A stretch of 64,000 nucleotides of DNA from G965205725 sp965205725 (GCA_965205725.1 OZ242189.1:3038001-3102000); one strand, 5' to 3'. Positions 50,401 through 60,276 are shown, counted from the first letter of the stretch. Notes: generated by a model not told the origin, from the letters alone. Made by a program: numbers and translations.

Positions 50401-51522
50401 TTACCCGCGGTGGGGCCAGGGGCTCTCAATATCTTCAACTGGTATAAAGTCTTCATCGTAACCAAAGATGCGGGGGCCAAACACTTCCAGGCATTCCGGC
50501 CGGCGCATAATCGGTGCAGCGCTGTAGCCTATCACTTTTACTCGAAGCCCGTAGGCCAGCATTTCAGCGGTCAAAGGCTCGGCATTTTCCCGGTCTAAAA
50601 TACAGATCAGATCAGGCGCAATGGCCAGCGTTTCGCCGCTGCCTCCCTTGCGCACCACCAGATATTCATTTTGAATATCGACTTCAACACGGTCATTTGA
50701 GTTGTCCAACGCGGCAATAACGGCTTTACCAAAATGCCAGCCGTCGCGGGTTTCATGGGTAATGTCCGCAATTTTGCCTTCAAACAAAACCTTGCCATAG
50801 CGCTGGTTGGCAGGGTCATTCAGGTAGTCCATTAACGCGGCAAAGGTGTCGTCGCTCTCCCTGCCTTCACGGATACAGCGCCCTATTTCAAGGGTTTGGG
50901 TAATGGTATCCTGCACGGCGACTGCTTTTACCTGAGCACCTGTCATCGGATAAATGGCACTCATCACCATGGCTCCCATGGTGGTGGTCACTGCCCGGCA
51001 CATGTCTTCCAAAAGACGGTCACTGGGTGTCTTGATGATAACTTCATTGCCAAACTCATCGATCAAAATAGCCGGCGAACCCAGGCACCCGTAAACACTG
51101 AATGATGTCATTTCCAAATGTGGAAAGGCCCGCCCCATCCCGTCGGCATCAACTACTGGCAAGCCTGCTTTGGCGGCCAGCGCCAGTGGAAAGATGGAAT
51201 TTACGCCACCCATTTCTGCGCTGATCAGTGCCGTCGGTTTTTTACCGTAGTTTTCTGCCACCAGCTCCAGCAGTCTCAGCAGCGTTTTCTCACTGACCAG
51301 ATATTCCAGCAGTACCGTGGGTGCGCCGATGCCCGCAATAGAGATAACAAAGTCATCATCGCCCAGCTCCGAGGCGTGCACGATGGTCGGAAATTTTCCT
51401 TCGCTCAGTTGCTGTTGCAATAAAAGCTCTCCGACGTAGGGGTCACCACCGCCGCCAGAGCCCAAAAATACTGCCCCTCTGGCCATGTCTTTCACGTCTT
51501 GTACTGTGGTAATTGTTTTCAC
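50401..51522 (-). CDS. DUF917 protein (S-methyl-thiohydantoin desulfurase family)
   Basis: 373 residues. DVKDMARGAVFLGSGGGGDP is the family's N-terminal glycine-rich signature, AEMGGVNSIFPLALAAKAGL and DGMGRAFPHLEMTSF continue the N-terminal domain, and the C-terminal domain includes FEGKIADITHETRDGWHFG. A member of this Pfam family (S-Me-THD) desulfurises a thiohydantoin during ergothioneine breakdown; other members are uncharacterised. It is the last gene of a TonB receptor - amidohydrolase - HyuA operon, which supports a role on a hydantoin-like ring. The precise reaction is not deducible. Confidence 0.85.
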   Translation of the reverse strand: MKTITTVQDVKDMARGAVFLGSGGGGDPYVGELLLQQQLSEGKFPTIVHASELGDDDFVISIAGIGAPTVLLEYLVSEKTLLRLLELVAENYGKKPTALISAEMGGVNSIFPLALAAKAGLPVVDADGMGRAFPHLEMTSFSVYGCLGSPAILIDEFGNEVIIKTPSDRLLEDMCRAVTTTMGAMVMSAIYPMTGAQVKAVAVQDTITQTLEIGRCIREGRESDDTFAALMDYLNDPANQRYGKVLFEGKIADITHETRDGWHFGKAVIAALDNSNDRVEVDIQNEYLVVRKGGSGETLAIAPDLICILDRENAEPLTAEMLAYGLRVKVIGYSAAPIMRRPECLEVFGPRIFGYDEDFIPVEDIESPWPHRG

Positions 51523-51568
51523 TTGTCAATCGTCTCTGGCTGTCCAGGGGTCTGTTGATCCATGCCTT

Positions 51569-53158
51569 TCAGTGACTCACCAATAAATCACCAACGGCGC
51601 GTACAATCATTTGCACCGAACCCGTTTGCATATGCGTCATAGGCAGTTCTATCACATCAATAATCTCAATTGTGGCCGGGTCCGCGCCTGCTGTTACCGC
51701 CGCATGAGTCGCGTCTTCTTTTGCCTGAGCCAGCGCTGCATCTCTGCCAAAGGCGGCGACATCATAGAGCTTGTCAACCCGTCCGCTAACCTGGGCAATT
51801 GCCGCACCCACGGCATTGGCTACACCTGCATAGTCAGGCCGATGCACCTCAGAGGCGCCTTTCAAAGGGCGCGACTGGAGGATGCTGCCGCCGCCAACCA
51901 GAATCACGGGAACCGCCTCGCTACTGGTGCGCATTTGATCCACGGCGTCGTCGATTCGCTCGTGAATCAGCTCCACCACTCTGGCCGTTAATTCATCTGA
52001 AATATGCGCAACCTTTGCCGAGTCACCCAATGCAACAGCGCCTGAGCGCACAGCAATATCCGTTGTCGTCAGGGTATTGCCACCAAACACCAAGCCTTTT
52101 TCCAGCAATTGATAACCCACTGAATCGGGACCGATTGTCAGACCGGCGCCTGTGTTCCGGATACCAGCGCCTGTGTTTCGGATAATAGTCCCGCCACCCA
52201 GGGCGATAGAGAGAACATCGGGCATTCTAAAATTGGTGCGCACGCCGCCGATGTAATTTGCCGCCGTTGTTTCGCGGGGAAAACCCCGCGACAAGAAGCC
52301 GATGTCTGTGGTCGTTCCGCCAATATCGACAACAATGGCTTTTTCCAGCCCTGTCAGAAAGGCCGCGCCGCGAATGCTGTTGGTAGGGCCTGCGGCACAG
52401 GTGACAATAGGCAAGCGTTTCGCGTCTTCACCTGTTATTAAAGTGCCATCGTTCTGGCTGATCAGAAATGGGCAGTGTATCTGCAAGCTCGCAAATGCCT
52501 CGGCCATGGCCTCTACAACCCGGTGGGCAAATTGAATCAGGGAGGCATTCACAATGGCCGCATTTTCCCGATCAATCAGGCCAATGCCGCCCAACTGAGA
52601 GGACAGCGTAATGGCTGTGTCAGGACAGAATCTGCGAATAATGTCAGCGGCCCTTTCTTCTATGTCAGGCCGAATAGTCGCAAAGCTGGTGGAGATGGCC
52701 ATCGACGAAATTCCTTTTTCAGATAGCTCTCTGCCAATTTCAATAAGGGCGCTTTCGTCGAGTTCAGCGTATTCCTGGCCAGTGTAGTAAGCCCCGCCGC
52801 CAACCAGGTAGATGTTGGAACCCAGAATAGGCGTCAAATCTTCTGGCCAGGCGACCATCGGGAGAATGCCATCCGTCTTTGGTAACGCAATTCTGATAAT
52901 GGCGATTTCCTGCAAATTTTTACGCTGCAAGAATGCGTTGATGAACTGGGTGGTACCCACCATAACCTGGCTGATATCCGATGAGCGAATCCCGGTGTCA
53001 TCCAGCAGTGCTGACACGGCGTCGACAACACCTGAGCCTACATCTTTGGTTGTTGCGCGTTTTACCGCACCAATAACCTGATGGCCCGTCATCAGGACGG
53101 CATCCGTGTTGGTACCACCCACGTCGATGCCCAGTCTGATTGCCTGTGCCTGACTCAT
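51569..53158 (-). CDS. Hydantoinase/oxoprolinase family protein (HyuA-like)
   Basis: 529 residues of the ASKHA fold. RLGIDVGGTNTDAVLM is the phosphate-1 motif (Hydant_A_N), QVMVGTTQFINAFLQ follows, and AIVVDIGGTTTDIGFLSRGF is the Hydantoinase_A core. VILVGGGSILQSRP is the adenosine-type motif. HyuA-type proteins hydrolyse ATP to open hydantoin or oxoproline rings, often with a HyuB partner, which is absent here; the DUF917 protein may substitute. A direct 7-residue duplication IRNTGAG-IRNTGAG lies near residue 325. The start overlaps the amidohydrolase stop (ATGA at 53155-53158). Confidence 0.88.
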   Translation of the reverse strand: MSQAQAIRLGIDVGGTNTDAVLMTGHQVIGAVKRATTKDVGSGVVDAVSALLDDTGIRSSDISQVMVGTTQFINAFLQRKNLQEIAIIRIALPKTDGILPMVAWPEDLTPILGSNIYLVGGGAYYTGQEYAELDESALIEIGRELSEKGISSMAISTSFATIRPDIEERAADIIRRFCPDTAITLSSQLGGIGLIDRENAAIVNASLIQFAHRVVEAMAEAFASLQIHCPFLISQNDGTLITGEDAKRLPIVTCAAGPTNSIRGAAFLTGLEKAIVVDIGGTTTDIGFLSRGFPRETTAANYIGGVRTNFRMPDVLSIALGGGTIIRNTGAGIRNTGAGLTIGPDSVGYQLLEKGLVFGGNTLTTTDIAVRSGAVALGDSAKVAHISDELTARVVELIHERIDDAVDQMRTSSEAVPVILVGGGSILQSRPLKGASEVHRPDYAGVANAVGAAIAQVSGRVDKLYDVAAFGRDAALAQAKEDATHAAVTAGADPATIEIIDVIELPMTHMQTGSVQMIVRAVGDLLVSH

Positions 53159-54411
53159 ACTTTGTCCGCTTGTTGTGGTTTGTTAGAACCCAGTGTGTTT
53201 TTGACGATGGCACCCGCCTGCATAATGAACGGCATCTTCTCGGTTGGTTGCGTCAATACATTAATATCGCCAAGCGGGTCGCCGTCAACCACGATCAGGT
53301 CAGCAATAGCACCGGCCTTAATAACACCCAGTTGGTCTTTCATATTGATCAGCTCGGCGTTGACAGATGTCGCCGACCGCAGGGCCTCAACAGCCCCGGA
53401 AATCTGGCCCCGCAAAACCAGCTCCTGCGCTTCCATGCCGTGCAGCTCGCCAAAAAGGTCCGTTCCCAAACCCAGTTTAACGCCCGCTGCCTGGCAGTAT
53501 TCCACCGCTTGAAATGCCTGGTCGGATACGCTTTTAAGTTTCTCTTGAGCCGCTTTAGGTAATTCCACAGGGCCATTGAGCAAGCCATCAATAACGGTGA
53601 GTGTCGGCACTACAAAGGCGCCTTTTTCGGCGACAAATTCGGCTGTTTTTGGATCTGTCAGGGTACCGTGTTCGATAGAGCGCACCCCGTTTTTCGCACA
53701 TCGATAAACAGCTTCTGCGGTATGGGCATGGGCCATAACGTAGGTTCGCCTGGTCGCCGCTTCCTCCACCGCAGCACGGATTTCATCATCACAAAACTGG
53801 TTCATCCAGATGGGGTCAGTCGGTGATAACACGCCTCCCGAGACGAATATTTTGATTTGATGGGCACCTTGCCGCAACTGCTCACGCACGGCTTTGCGCA
53901 TCTGATCAGCCCCGTCAACCACAGCCGACAAAGAGCCCCGATAACCGCAGCCACAGAGCTGCTGCTCATCACCGGGACGCATATCGCCGTGGCCGCCCGT
54001 CTGGGAAAGAGCCCTGCCCGAAATCAACACCCTGGGCCCTTTGATCAAACCGGATTCAATGCCCTGCACCAGGCCTCTGTCGGCACCACCAGCATCTCTG
54101 ACCGTTGTAAAACCCCGCAATAGACTATCTTCAAGATATTGACGGGCAAACTGGGCCAGATAAGAGCTGTGCATCTTGTCGACAGAGGCAATATTAAAAC
54201 TGGGGCTGTTGCAGTGAAAATGCGCATCGATCAACCCTGGCATCAATGTTTTGCCTTGCAGGTCAATACGCACCTCGCCATCCCGCACAGGAACAGGCGC
54301 TGCCGCGACACTGTCGATAAGGCCATCGGCAACTGAGATATTCAGGTTGCGCTGTAACTGACCATCACAGCCATTGAATACTGACGCATTGGTAAAGACC
54401 AAACGACTCAT
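53155..54411 (-). CDS. Amidohydrolase-superfamily metal-dependent hydrolase
   Basis: 418 residues from the ATG at 54411, with GAG-type ribosome site ahead; an ATG six codons upstream is an alternative. Metal ligands in order: GLIDAHFHCN (HxH), HQIKIFVSGGV (the Lys that is usually carbamylated), VMAHAHTAEA (His), SIEHGTLTD (His) and LGLGTDLFGE (Asp). No signal peptide, so cytoplasmic. The subgroup includes imidazolonepropionase-like and prolidase-like enzymes that cleave C-N bonds in cyclic or linear amides. Coupled to hyuA by ATGA and lying 140 bases behind the TonB receptor gene. Confidence 0.88.
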   Translation of the reverse strand: MSRLVFTNASVFNGCDGQLQRNLNISVADGLIDSVAAAPVPVRDGEVRIDLQGKTLMPGLIDAHFHCNSPSFNIASVDKMHSSYLAQFARQYLEDSLLRGFTTVRDAGGADRGLVQGIESGLIKGPRVLISGRALSQTGGHGDMRPGDEQQLCGCGYRGSLSAVVDGADQMRKAVREQLRQGAHQIKIFVSGGVLSPTDPIWMNQFCDDEIRAAVEEAATRRTYVMAHAHTAEAVYRCAKNGVRSIEHGTLTDPKTAEFVAEKGAFVVPTLTVIDGLLNGPVELPKAAQEKLKSVSDQAFQAVEYCQAAGVKLGLGTDLFGELHGMEAQELVLRGQISGAVEALRSATSVNAELINMKDQLGVIKAGAIADLIVVDGDPLGDINVLTQPTEKMPFIMQAGAIVKNTLGSNKPQQADKV

Positions 54412-54490
54412 AATAAAGTTCTCAACCATTGATTGAACAGGCTGGACAGGTGACCAGAATCTGCCAGCCAGCCGAATGCCAACGGCGCAA

Positions 54491-54561
54491 CCAGGGGTCT
54501 GCCGGACTTGAACGCTACCAGCGGTAGAACAGCGCCAGTTCCAACAGCCTGCTAGAACTTT
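54491..54561 (-). repeat. Dispersed 3'-end repeat, copy B
   Basis: Matches copy A (3503-3565): CCAGGGGTCTGCCGGACTT, GGTAGAACAGCGCC and ACAGCCTGCTAGAACTTT align, with an extra ~8 bases in the middle. It covers the TonB receptor's last codons and its TAG stop at 54552-54554, in the same orientation relative to the gene as copy A. Confidence 0.55.
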
Positions 54562-56642
54562 AAACGGCCTTCGATGCCGTAGGTTCGCGGTTGCCCCAGG
54601 TAACCGATATCGACATCCAGACCGGAAAATTCAGTGGGATTAAAGTCGGTAAAATAGTCTTCATCAGTCAGGTTTTTGCCCCAAAGGAACACCCCCCAGG
54701 TATCCGTTTCAACACCCGCTCGAAGATTGAGCAGGCTTAAAGGGTCCTGGCTATCGGCGTTGTCAACTTGCCAGTATTTGCGACCGCGATACTCGTAATC
54801 TGCGCGAATAATTCCTTCCAGGCCACCGCCAACAGGGGCTCGATATTGCAGCGCAATATTGGACGAAACCCTGGTGGTTTTGGGTGCGTGATTGCCTTCA
54901 TTGCCGGGCAGGGCAGAAATTTTCTCGATATCGCTGTCAGTCGTTCCCACGCTGGCCGACAGCTCCAAACCTGGCGCCAACAGAGCCTGTACTTCAAGTT
55001 CAACACCGAAGATATCAACCTCCTCAATGTTATTGATGATTTGCGCGGCATCGGCAACGCGAACAAAGAAAAACTGAAAACCATCGACTTGCGATAAATA
55101 AGCGGCGCCGTTCACGATCAACCGGCGGTTTAACCAGACAGTTTTGAAACCCACTTCAAAGTTATCCAGAGTCTCGTCCCCAAAAACAGGCAAACCAGGC
55201 GCATTAATACCGCCTGACCTGAAACCGGTACTGTAGGTTGCGTAGGCCAATTTATCGTCGTCAATATCATAGGTGAGCGTCAGCTTTGGCTGAACATCGT
55301 CATACTCAGCGGTGCGTACAGCACCCGTATTCAAATCAAGCTGCTCGCGCTCATCTTTATCGTATCTAAGCGCAGCGGAGACAGTTAACTGGTCGCCGAT
55401 GTCATAATCGAGCTGTGCAAAAAAGGCATAGGCTTTATTGTCATTGTCTTCAGCGCGATCAATCAGGATTAACACAGGATTATTTATTTGATCGAAGCTA
55501 CTATCCGCATCGATAAACCCTCTGGTTCTCAGGCTTCGATCTGTCTGAATAGCGTAAGTACCGGCAATCCAGCGAAATGCATTATCTTCAGGTGACACCA
55601 GCCGCAGTTCCTGGCTGAGCATTTCAACCTTCAGGTCCTGCCCCTGCCCGACTTGAATACCAAGCCCCAAAAAACCTCCGGGGCTGTTTACCGGATTGCG
55701 AAAATCCAAGTCCCCGCGATTGACTTCTGTGAGTTCTGTATAGCCGGTTATCCCGGTGAGCGTCGCGAAATCCAGGTTGGCATCAAATTTAAGTGTCAGT
55801 TCGGTGGCGTCCCCGGTGGTGGCACCACGAATATTCGACTCCGGGTTATCGAAGACATTAGGGTTACCGCTAAAGACAGGAGTATCGTATTGACTGCCTG
55901 CTTCAAAGTCTCGGTGCGATGCCCTGAGATCAAACGCCAGAGCCTCAGTTGCATGCCACTGCAAACGACCGCGAACAGCATAGTCGTGATCAATAAAGTC
56001 ATTGCTGGTATTCAGAAAAACATTGTCGATGCGTCCATCATCTTTTTTATAACTACCCGATAAACGGTACAGCAATGTATCTTTAATAACCGGCCCGGAT
56101 ACTCCGGCTGACACATCTATCGCCCGCTCATTGCCGTAACTGGCATTGACAAAGCCCGCCACTTCATCGCCCGGTTGACGAGTGACAATATTGATTGCAC
56201 CACCAATCGCATTGCGCCCGTAGAGTGCGCCTTGAGGGCCTTTCAAGACTTCAATTCGCTCTACGTCAAACAGGTTCATCTTGAACTGCTTTTGATTATT
56301 TTGCGCAACACCATCAACCACAATCGCTACGGGTGCATCCGCATTATTAATTTGGGTAACACCCCTCACCACCACAAAGGTATTGTTATAGGTGTCGGAA
56401 TCATCCAATGACACGTTGGAGACCATATTTGCAAAATCCTGTGTAGTCCCTATTTTGGCATCCACAATGTTTTGCGCAGTAAATGCAGCCACCTGTAACG
56501 GCACTTGCTGCAAGCTCTCTTCCCGCTTCTGGGCAGTCACAACAACTTCTTCAAGCAATAGGCTTTGCGCATAGGCAGCAGCGGGAAAGCAAATGCCAAG
56601 AGCAGCCAAAACAGCCAGTTTTTCTTTTTTATATAATTTCAT
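54552..56642 (-). CDS. TonB-dependent outer-membrane receptor
   Basis: 696 residues. Signal peptide MKLYKKEKLAVLAALGICFP to AYAQS (~26). LLLEEVVVTAQKREESLQQV is a TonB-box/plug start, and the plug continues LFDVERIEVLKGPQGALYGR and NAIGGAINIVTRQP. The barrel ends with the C-terminal strand signature TYGIEGRLKF (terminal Phe). It would import a substrate using TonB-ExbBD energy. The EEVVVTAQKR subtype is common in sphingomonads and marine gammaproteobacteria for plant or aromatic compounds. It leads the amidohydrolase - HyuA - DUF917 operon, so the ligand may be what these enzymes degrade. Confidence 0.93.
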   Translation of the reverse strand: MKLYKKEKLAVLAALGICFPAAAYAQSLLLEEVVVTAQKREESLQQVPLQVAAFTAQNIVDAKIGTTQDFANMVSNVSLDDSDTYNNTFVVVRGVTQINNADAPVAIVVDGVAQNNQKQFKMNLFDVERIEVLKGPQGALYGRNAIGGAINIVTRQPGDEVAGFVNASYGNERAIDVSAGVSGPVIKDTLLYRLSGSYKKDDGRIDNVFLNTSNDFIDHDYAVRGRLQWHATEALAFDLRASHRDFEAGSQYDTPVFSGNPNVFDNPESNIRGATTGDATELTLKFDANLDFATLTGITGYTELTEVNRGDLDFRNPVNSPGGFLGLGIQVGQGQDLKVEMLSQELRLVSPEDNAFRWIAGTYAIQTDRSLRTRGFIDADSSFDQINNPVLILIDRAEDNDNKAYAFFAQLDYDIGDQLTVSAALRYDKDEREQLDLNTGAVRTAEYDDVQPKLTLTYDIDDDKLAYATYSTGFRSGGINAPGLPVFGDETLDNFEVGFKTVWLNRRLIVNGAAYLSQVDGFQFFFVRVADAAQIINNIEEVDIFGVELEVQALLAPGLELSASVGTTDSDIEKISALPGNEGNHAPKTTRVSSNIALQYRAPVGGGLEGIIRADYEYRGRKYWQVDNADSQDPLSLLNLRAGVETDTWGVFLWGKNLTDEDYFTDFNPTEFSGLDVDIGYLGQPRTYGIEGRLKF

Positions 56643-56948
56643 CAGACACCCCGTGATCGCAATTATTGGGTTATAGGTTGTCGCTATCTGGATAGTCTAG
56701 ACAAACCCGCAGGCCTGCCCCAAAGGAAAAAAAGGGGGATATGCGGGTTATTTTGGGGGATATGCGCGTCCCGGATGCAACTCATTGCCTGGCCTTCACC
56801 CATGCGAAGCCCGCGAGAACCCGTGCTGGCAGCAATCAGATGTTCGGCATCAGGATAAAAATTTAGTAAGGTGGCAGTGAGGCGGCAGTCATCATCAGCA
56901 CTAAAGTGACAGCACGCTGCCGATCAACCCAGTAATAAAAGCGAGCCA
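56643..56948. other. Divergent intergenic region, TonB receptor / defence helicase
   Basis: 306 bases with the paired direct repeats at 56734-56766. The rest shows no gene. It separates the catabolic operon from the defence module and must contain both promoters. Confidence 0.5.
56734..56766. promoter_or_regulatory. Two direct repeats GGGGGATATGCG, 21 bases apart
   Basis: Identical 12-mers at 56734-56745 and 56755-56766, exactly two helical turns apart, lie 92-124 bases upstream of the TonB receptor start. Paired direct repeats at this distance suit an activator such as a LuxR/MalT- or AraC-type protein. MalT boxes also carry a GGGGA core, and a MalT-like protein is encoded at 13.0-15.7 kb; the link is speculative. 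Confidence 0.4.
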
Positions 56949-59900
56949 ATGGATACTAAATTTTTTACCAACCAGCAAGAAAATACCTTATTCAATAAAT
57001 TTGAAGGTGTTTTTACCCACCATAAAACCATCAATCATTTTGATGTGCTGGTGGGCTATTTCCGCGCATCGGGCTATTTCAAACTGCGCCCATTGCTGGA
57101 AAATGTCGCCAATATCCGCATTCTGGTGGGCATTGACGTGGATGAAATAACCAGAGAAATGCAGGCTGAAGGGCGCGCGTTATTCAAAGGCGATGTCCAA
57201 AAGACCATTGCAGACTGGCAGGTCAAGTTTGTCGAAGATGTTAAAAAAGCCCATTACGACGAAGTAACCGAGCAGGGCATCAAGCAGTTTATTGATGATA
57301 TGCAAACGGGAAAAGTGCAACTAAAAGCCCACCCCAGCCGGAACATTCACGCCAAAATATATATCTTCCGCCCGGATGATTTTAACTCCCATAAAGCAGG
57401 CAGCGTGATCACCGGCTCATCCAACCTCACCGATGCCGGTTTGGGGACAACCGCCAGCCCTAATTATGAATTCAATGTGTTGCTGAATGATTATAACGAT
57501 ATTCAATTTGCCACCACGGAGTTTGAAAAATTATGGCAGGAAGGCGTGGACATATTGCCCACAGAAGCCGCACAAGCTCTCGAAAAAACCCATCTGGCGG
57601 ATAACATCACGCCCTATCAGTTGTATTTGAAATGTTTGATTGAGTATTTTGGTTCGGAAATTGAATTTGACCCTGAGTCCATTAAAGATTTACCCGCTGA
57701 TTTCAAACGCCTGTCCTATCAACTGGACGCGGTTAATGAAGGCTGGGAAATGCTGAAAAAACACAACGGGTTTTTCCTGGCCGATGTGGTGGGTCTGGGT
57801 AAAACCATCATTGCCACTTTGATTGCCCGCCAGTTCATCTATTTGGGTGGACGCAATCACAACCCGAGTATCTTATTGATTATTCCGCCAGCACTCCAAC
57901 AAAACTGGGATGACACTTTAAGAACATTTGAGATAAGAGGGAAGTTTGATATCGTCACCAACGGCAGCTTGCACAAAGTCGAAAATGCCGAAAAATACGA
58001 TATGGTGATTGTGGATGAGGCGCATAAATTCCGCAACGATACCGCAGAGGCATATGATCAATTACAGCGCATTTGCAAAACCCCAGCACCTGACGACAAG
58101 GATAAAGAAAAAGGCAAAGCTAAAAAAGTGCTGCTGATTTCAGCCACGCCGCTGAATAACCGTCCCAATGATTTATACAACCAAATTCTATTGTTTCAGG
58201 ACGGCAACAACTCAAGCCTTGATTTTCCGCTGGCTGGTTTTTTTACTCAGGTGAACAAAGAATACAAAGCTATCTTAAAACTAGCCGACAAAAACAAAGC
58301 CAGCCAGCAAACCGCCGCACTGTATGCGCGAATCCGCGAAAAGGTCATTGTACCGCTGATGGTGCGCAGAACCCGCACCGATTTATTAGCCAATGCGCGC
58401 TATAAAAAAGATCTGACTGATCACGGCGTGGTATTTCCAAAAACAACCCCACCAAAACCAATCTACTATGGGTTAGAAGAACCATTAGAAAAATTATACG
58501 ACAGCACCATCCAAAAAATTGATAACAAAAACCAGGATGATTCCGGGCTATTACACACCCGTTACCGGGCCTTACATTATTTAAAACCAGAATTCAAAAA
58601 ACAGTATCAGCACGCAGACTTTATTGCCGAGCGCCTGGTCGCCATTATGAAAACACTGTTGCTCAAAAGAATGGACAGCAGCTTTTATGCGTTTAAGCAA
58701 ACGCTGGGGCGTTTTATAGATTCCTCGAAGGCTATGCTAAAGATGATTGACCGCAATGAAATCATTATCGCTCCAAACATCAACGTAAATGACTATGTTT
58801 TAGAAGACAGAGAAGATGAGTTAATGGAACGGCTCGCCACCGAGAGCCTGACTGACCCCAGCATTATTGTTTGTTGTCGCGATGATTTTGAGGAGGGTTT
58901 TGTCGCCGGCGTCAAACACGATTATAAAATGTTAAAAACCCTGAAATCTGATTGGGACAATATCACCACAGACCCAAAACTGGATGAATGCTTAGCCCGA
59001 TTGCCCGAGTTTCTAGACAAAACAAACAATCCAGAGCAAAAAATAGCGCTTTTCACCGAAAGCACTGACACCATGAATTACCTGAAAGCGCAAATAGGAC
59101 AAACCGGCTATGGCGAAAAAACACTCAGCGTGAATGCCAAAGAGCGGAAAAAACTCAAGCAAACCATTGAGCGGAATTTTGATGCCAATACAAAACAGAC
59201 AAAAAGCAAGGCGTATCAAATCCTCCTGACCACCAATGCCCTGGCCGAGGGCGTCAATCTGCACCAGGCGAATACGGTGATCAATTATGATACGCCGTGG
59301 AATGCTACCAAACTCATGCAGCGCATTGGGCGAGTCAACCGTATTGGCCAGACCGCAAGCCATATTTTTGTCTATAACTTTTACCCAACCGCACAAGTTA
59401 ACAGTGATATCGAGTTGGAGAAAAAAGCGTTGATCAAATTACAAGCCTTTCACTCGGCGCTAGGCGAAGATTCACAAATTTATTCCACCGCTGAAGAGGT
59501 AGATACCTTCGGCATATTCGATGAAAACATCGAAGAAGAGATCAATCGAACCATCCCTTTCTTGGAGGAAATACGGCAGTTCAGAAAAGATAATCCAGAG
59601 TTCTATAAGCACATCAAGGAACTACCAAGCAAAGTCAGGAATGCGGTCGAAAATCCCACCCATCAGGGCGGCACTATGGTTTTCGCTCGCACCGAGGACA
59701 AAGGCAGCAGCCGCTTTTACCGGGTAAAATCCACAGGCGAGATTGATAATTACAGCTTTATTCAAACCGCTACCTTACTAAAATGCAGCCCCCACACCCA
59801 GGCACAAGAACTACACGATCAGCATTACCCACAAGTGCGGTCAGCATTAAATAATTTCAAGCATGAAATGGAACAAAACAGTGTCAGTCAGAGCCAAAAT

Positions 59901-60221
59901 CAATCCATGTCCCCGGCTGAAAAAAAGGCAATTCGCGCCTTAAAAGCACTCGAAAACCTGCCCGACATCAATGCCGAGGAACAGGAAAAAATACAACTGG
60001 CAATCGAACAGATTAAGCACAAGCGCTTTCAAAACCTAACCAAAAATATCAACAAATTAGATAGAAACAGCAAAGGCATTAAACGCGTTGTCATCCTGGA
60101 GAAAGCCCTCGCTATCATCAAAGAATATGACCTTAACAGCCACAATGAAAACAACCAGAATAATCAAAAAAGCCCTAAGAACATCAACCCAACCGTTGTG
60201 ATTTCGCAGTCATACACATAA
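56949..60221 (+). CDS. PLD-nuclease-like / SNF2 helicase fusion (defence)
   Basis: 1090 residues. The N-terminal ~190 residues are phospholipase-D-like: HFDVLVGYFRASGYFKLRPL, NIHAKIYIF (HxK near residue 133) and GSSNLTDAGL. The SNF2 helicase follows: DVVGLGKTIIATLIARQF (Walker A, ~277), IVDEAHKFRN (DEAH, ~354), LISATPLNNRP (~396), then LLTTNALAEGVNLHQANTVI and QRIGRVNRIGQ (motif VI, ~790). The C-terminus is helical and charged. Such proteins occur with type IIG-like methyltransferases in restriction-type defence systems, where the PLD domain may cut DNA. The ribosome site is weak. Codon use is more A-rich than in the catabolic genes, in line with transfer. Confidence 0.85.
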   Translation: MDTKFFTNQQENTLFNKFEGVFTHHKTINHFDVLVGYFRASGYFKLRPLLENVANIRILVGIDVDEITREMQAEGRALFKGDVQKTIADWQVKFVEDVKKAHYDEVTEQGIKQFIDDMQTGKVQLKAHPSRNIHAKIYIFRPDDFNSHKAGSVITGSSNLTDAGLGTTASPNYEFNVLLNDYNDIQFATTEFEKLWQEGVDILPTEAAQALEKTHLADNITPYQLYLKCLIEYFGSEIEFDPESIKDLPADFKRLSYQLDAVNEGWEMLKKHNGFFLADVVGLGKTIIATLIARQFIYLGGRNHNPSILLIIPPALQQNWDDTLRTFEIRGKFDIVTNGSLHKVENAEKYDMVIVDEAHKFRNDTAEAYDQLQRICKTPAPDDKDKEKGKAKKVLLISATPLNNRPNDLYNQILLFQDGNNSSLDFPLAGFFTQVNKEYKAILKLADKNKASQQTAALYARIREKVIVPLMVRRTRTDLLANARYKKDLTDHGVVFPKTTPPKPIYYGLEEPLEKLYDSTIQKIDNKNQDDSGLLHTRYRALHYLKPEFKKQYQHADFIAERLVAIMKTLLLKRMDSSFYAFKQTLGRFIDSSKAMLKMIDRNEIIIAPNINVNDYVLEDREDELMERLATESLTDPSIIVCCRDDFEEGFVAGVKHDYKMLKTLKSDWDNITTDPKLDECLARLPEFLDKTNNPEQKIALFTESTDTMNYLKAQIGQTGYGEKTLSVNAKERKKLKQTIERNFDANTKQTKSKAYQILLTTNALAEGVNLHQANTVINYDTPWNATKLMQRIGRVNRIGQTASHIFVYNFYPTAQVNSDIELEKKALIKLQAFHSALGEDSQIYSTAEEVDTFGIFDENIEEEINRTIPFLEEIRQFRKDNPEFYKHIKELPSKVRNAVENPTHQGGTMVFARTEDKGSSRFYRVKSTGEIDNYSFIQTATLLKCSPHTQAQELHDQHYPQVRSALNNFKHEMEQNSVSQSQNQSMSPAEKKAIRALKALENLPDINAEEQEKIQLAIEQIKHKRFQNLTKNINKLDRNSKGIKRVVILEKALAIIKEYDLNSHNENNQNNQKSPKNINPTVVISQSYT

Positions 60222-60228
60222 TATATGC

Positions 60229-60234
60229 TACAAT
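60229..60234 (+). promoter_or_regulatory. Extended -10 element before vapB
   Basis: TGCTACAAT (60226-60234) is an extended -10 box in the 55-base gap between the helicase stop and the antitoxin start. No clear -35 is visible. It would give the toxin-antitoxin pair its own promoter inside the defence operon. Confidence 0.35.
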
Positions 60235-60276
60235 ACACACGCCGGCGACATGAGAGTTAAAAAAGGAGATCAAAAA

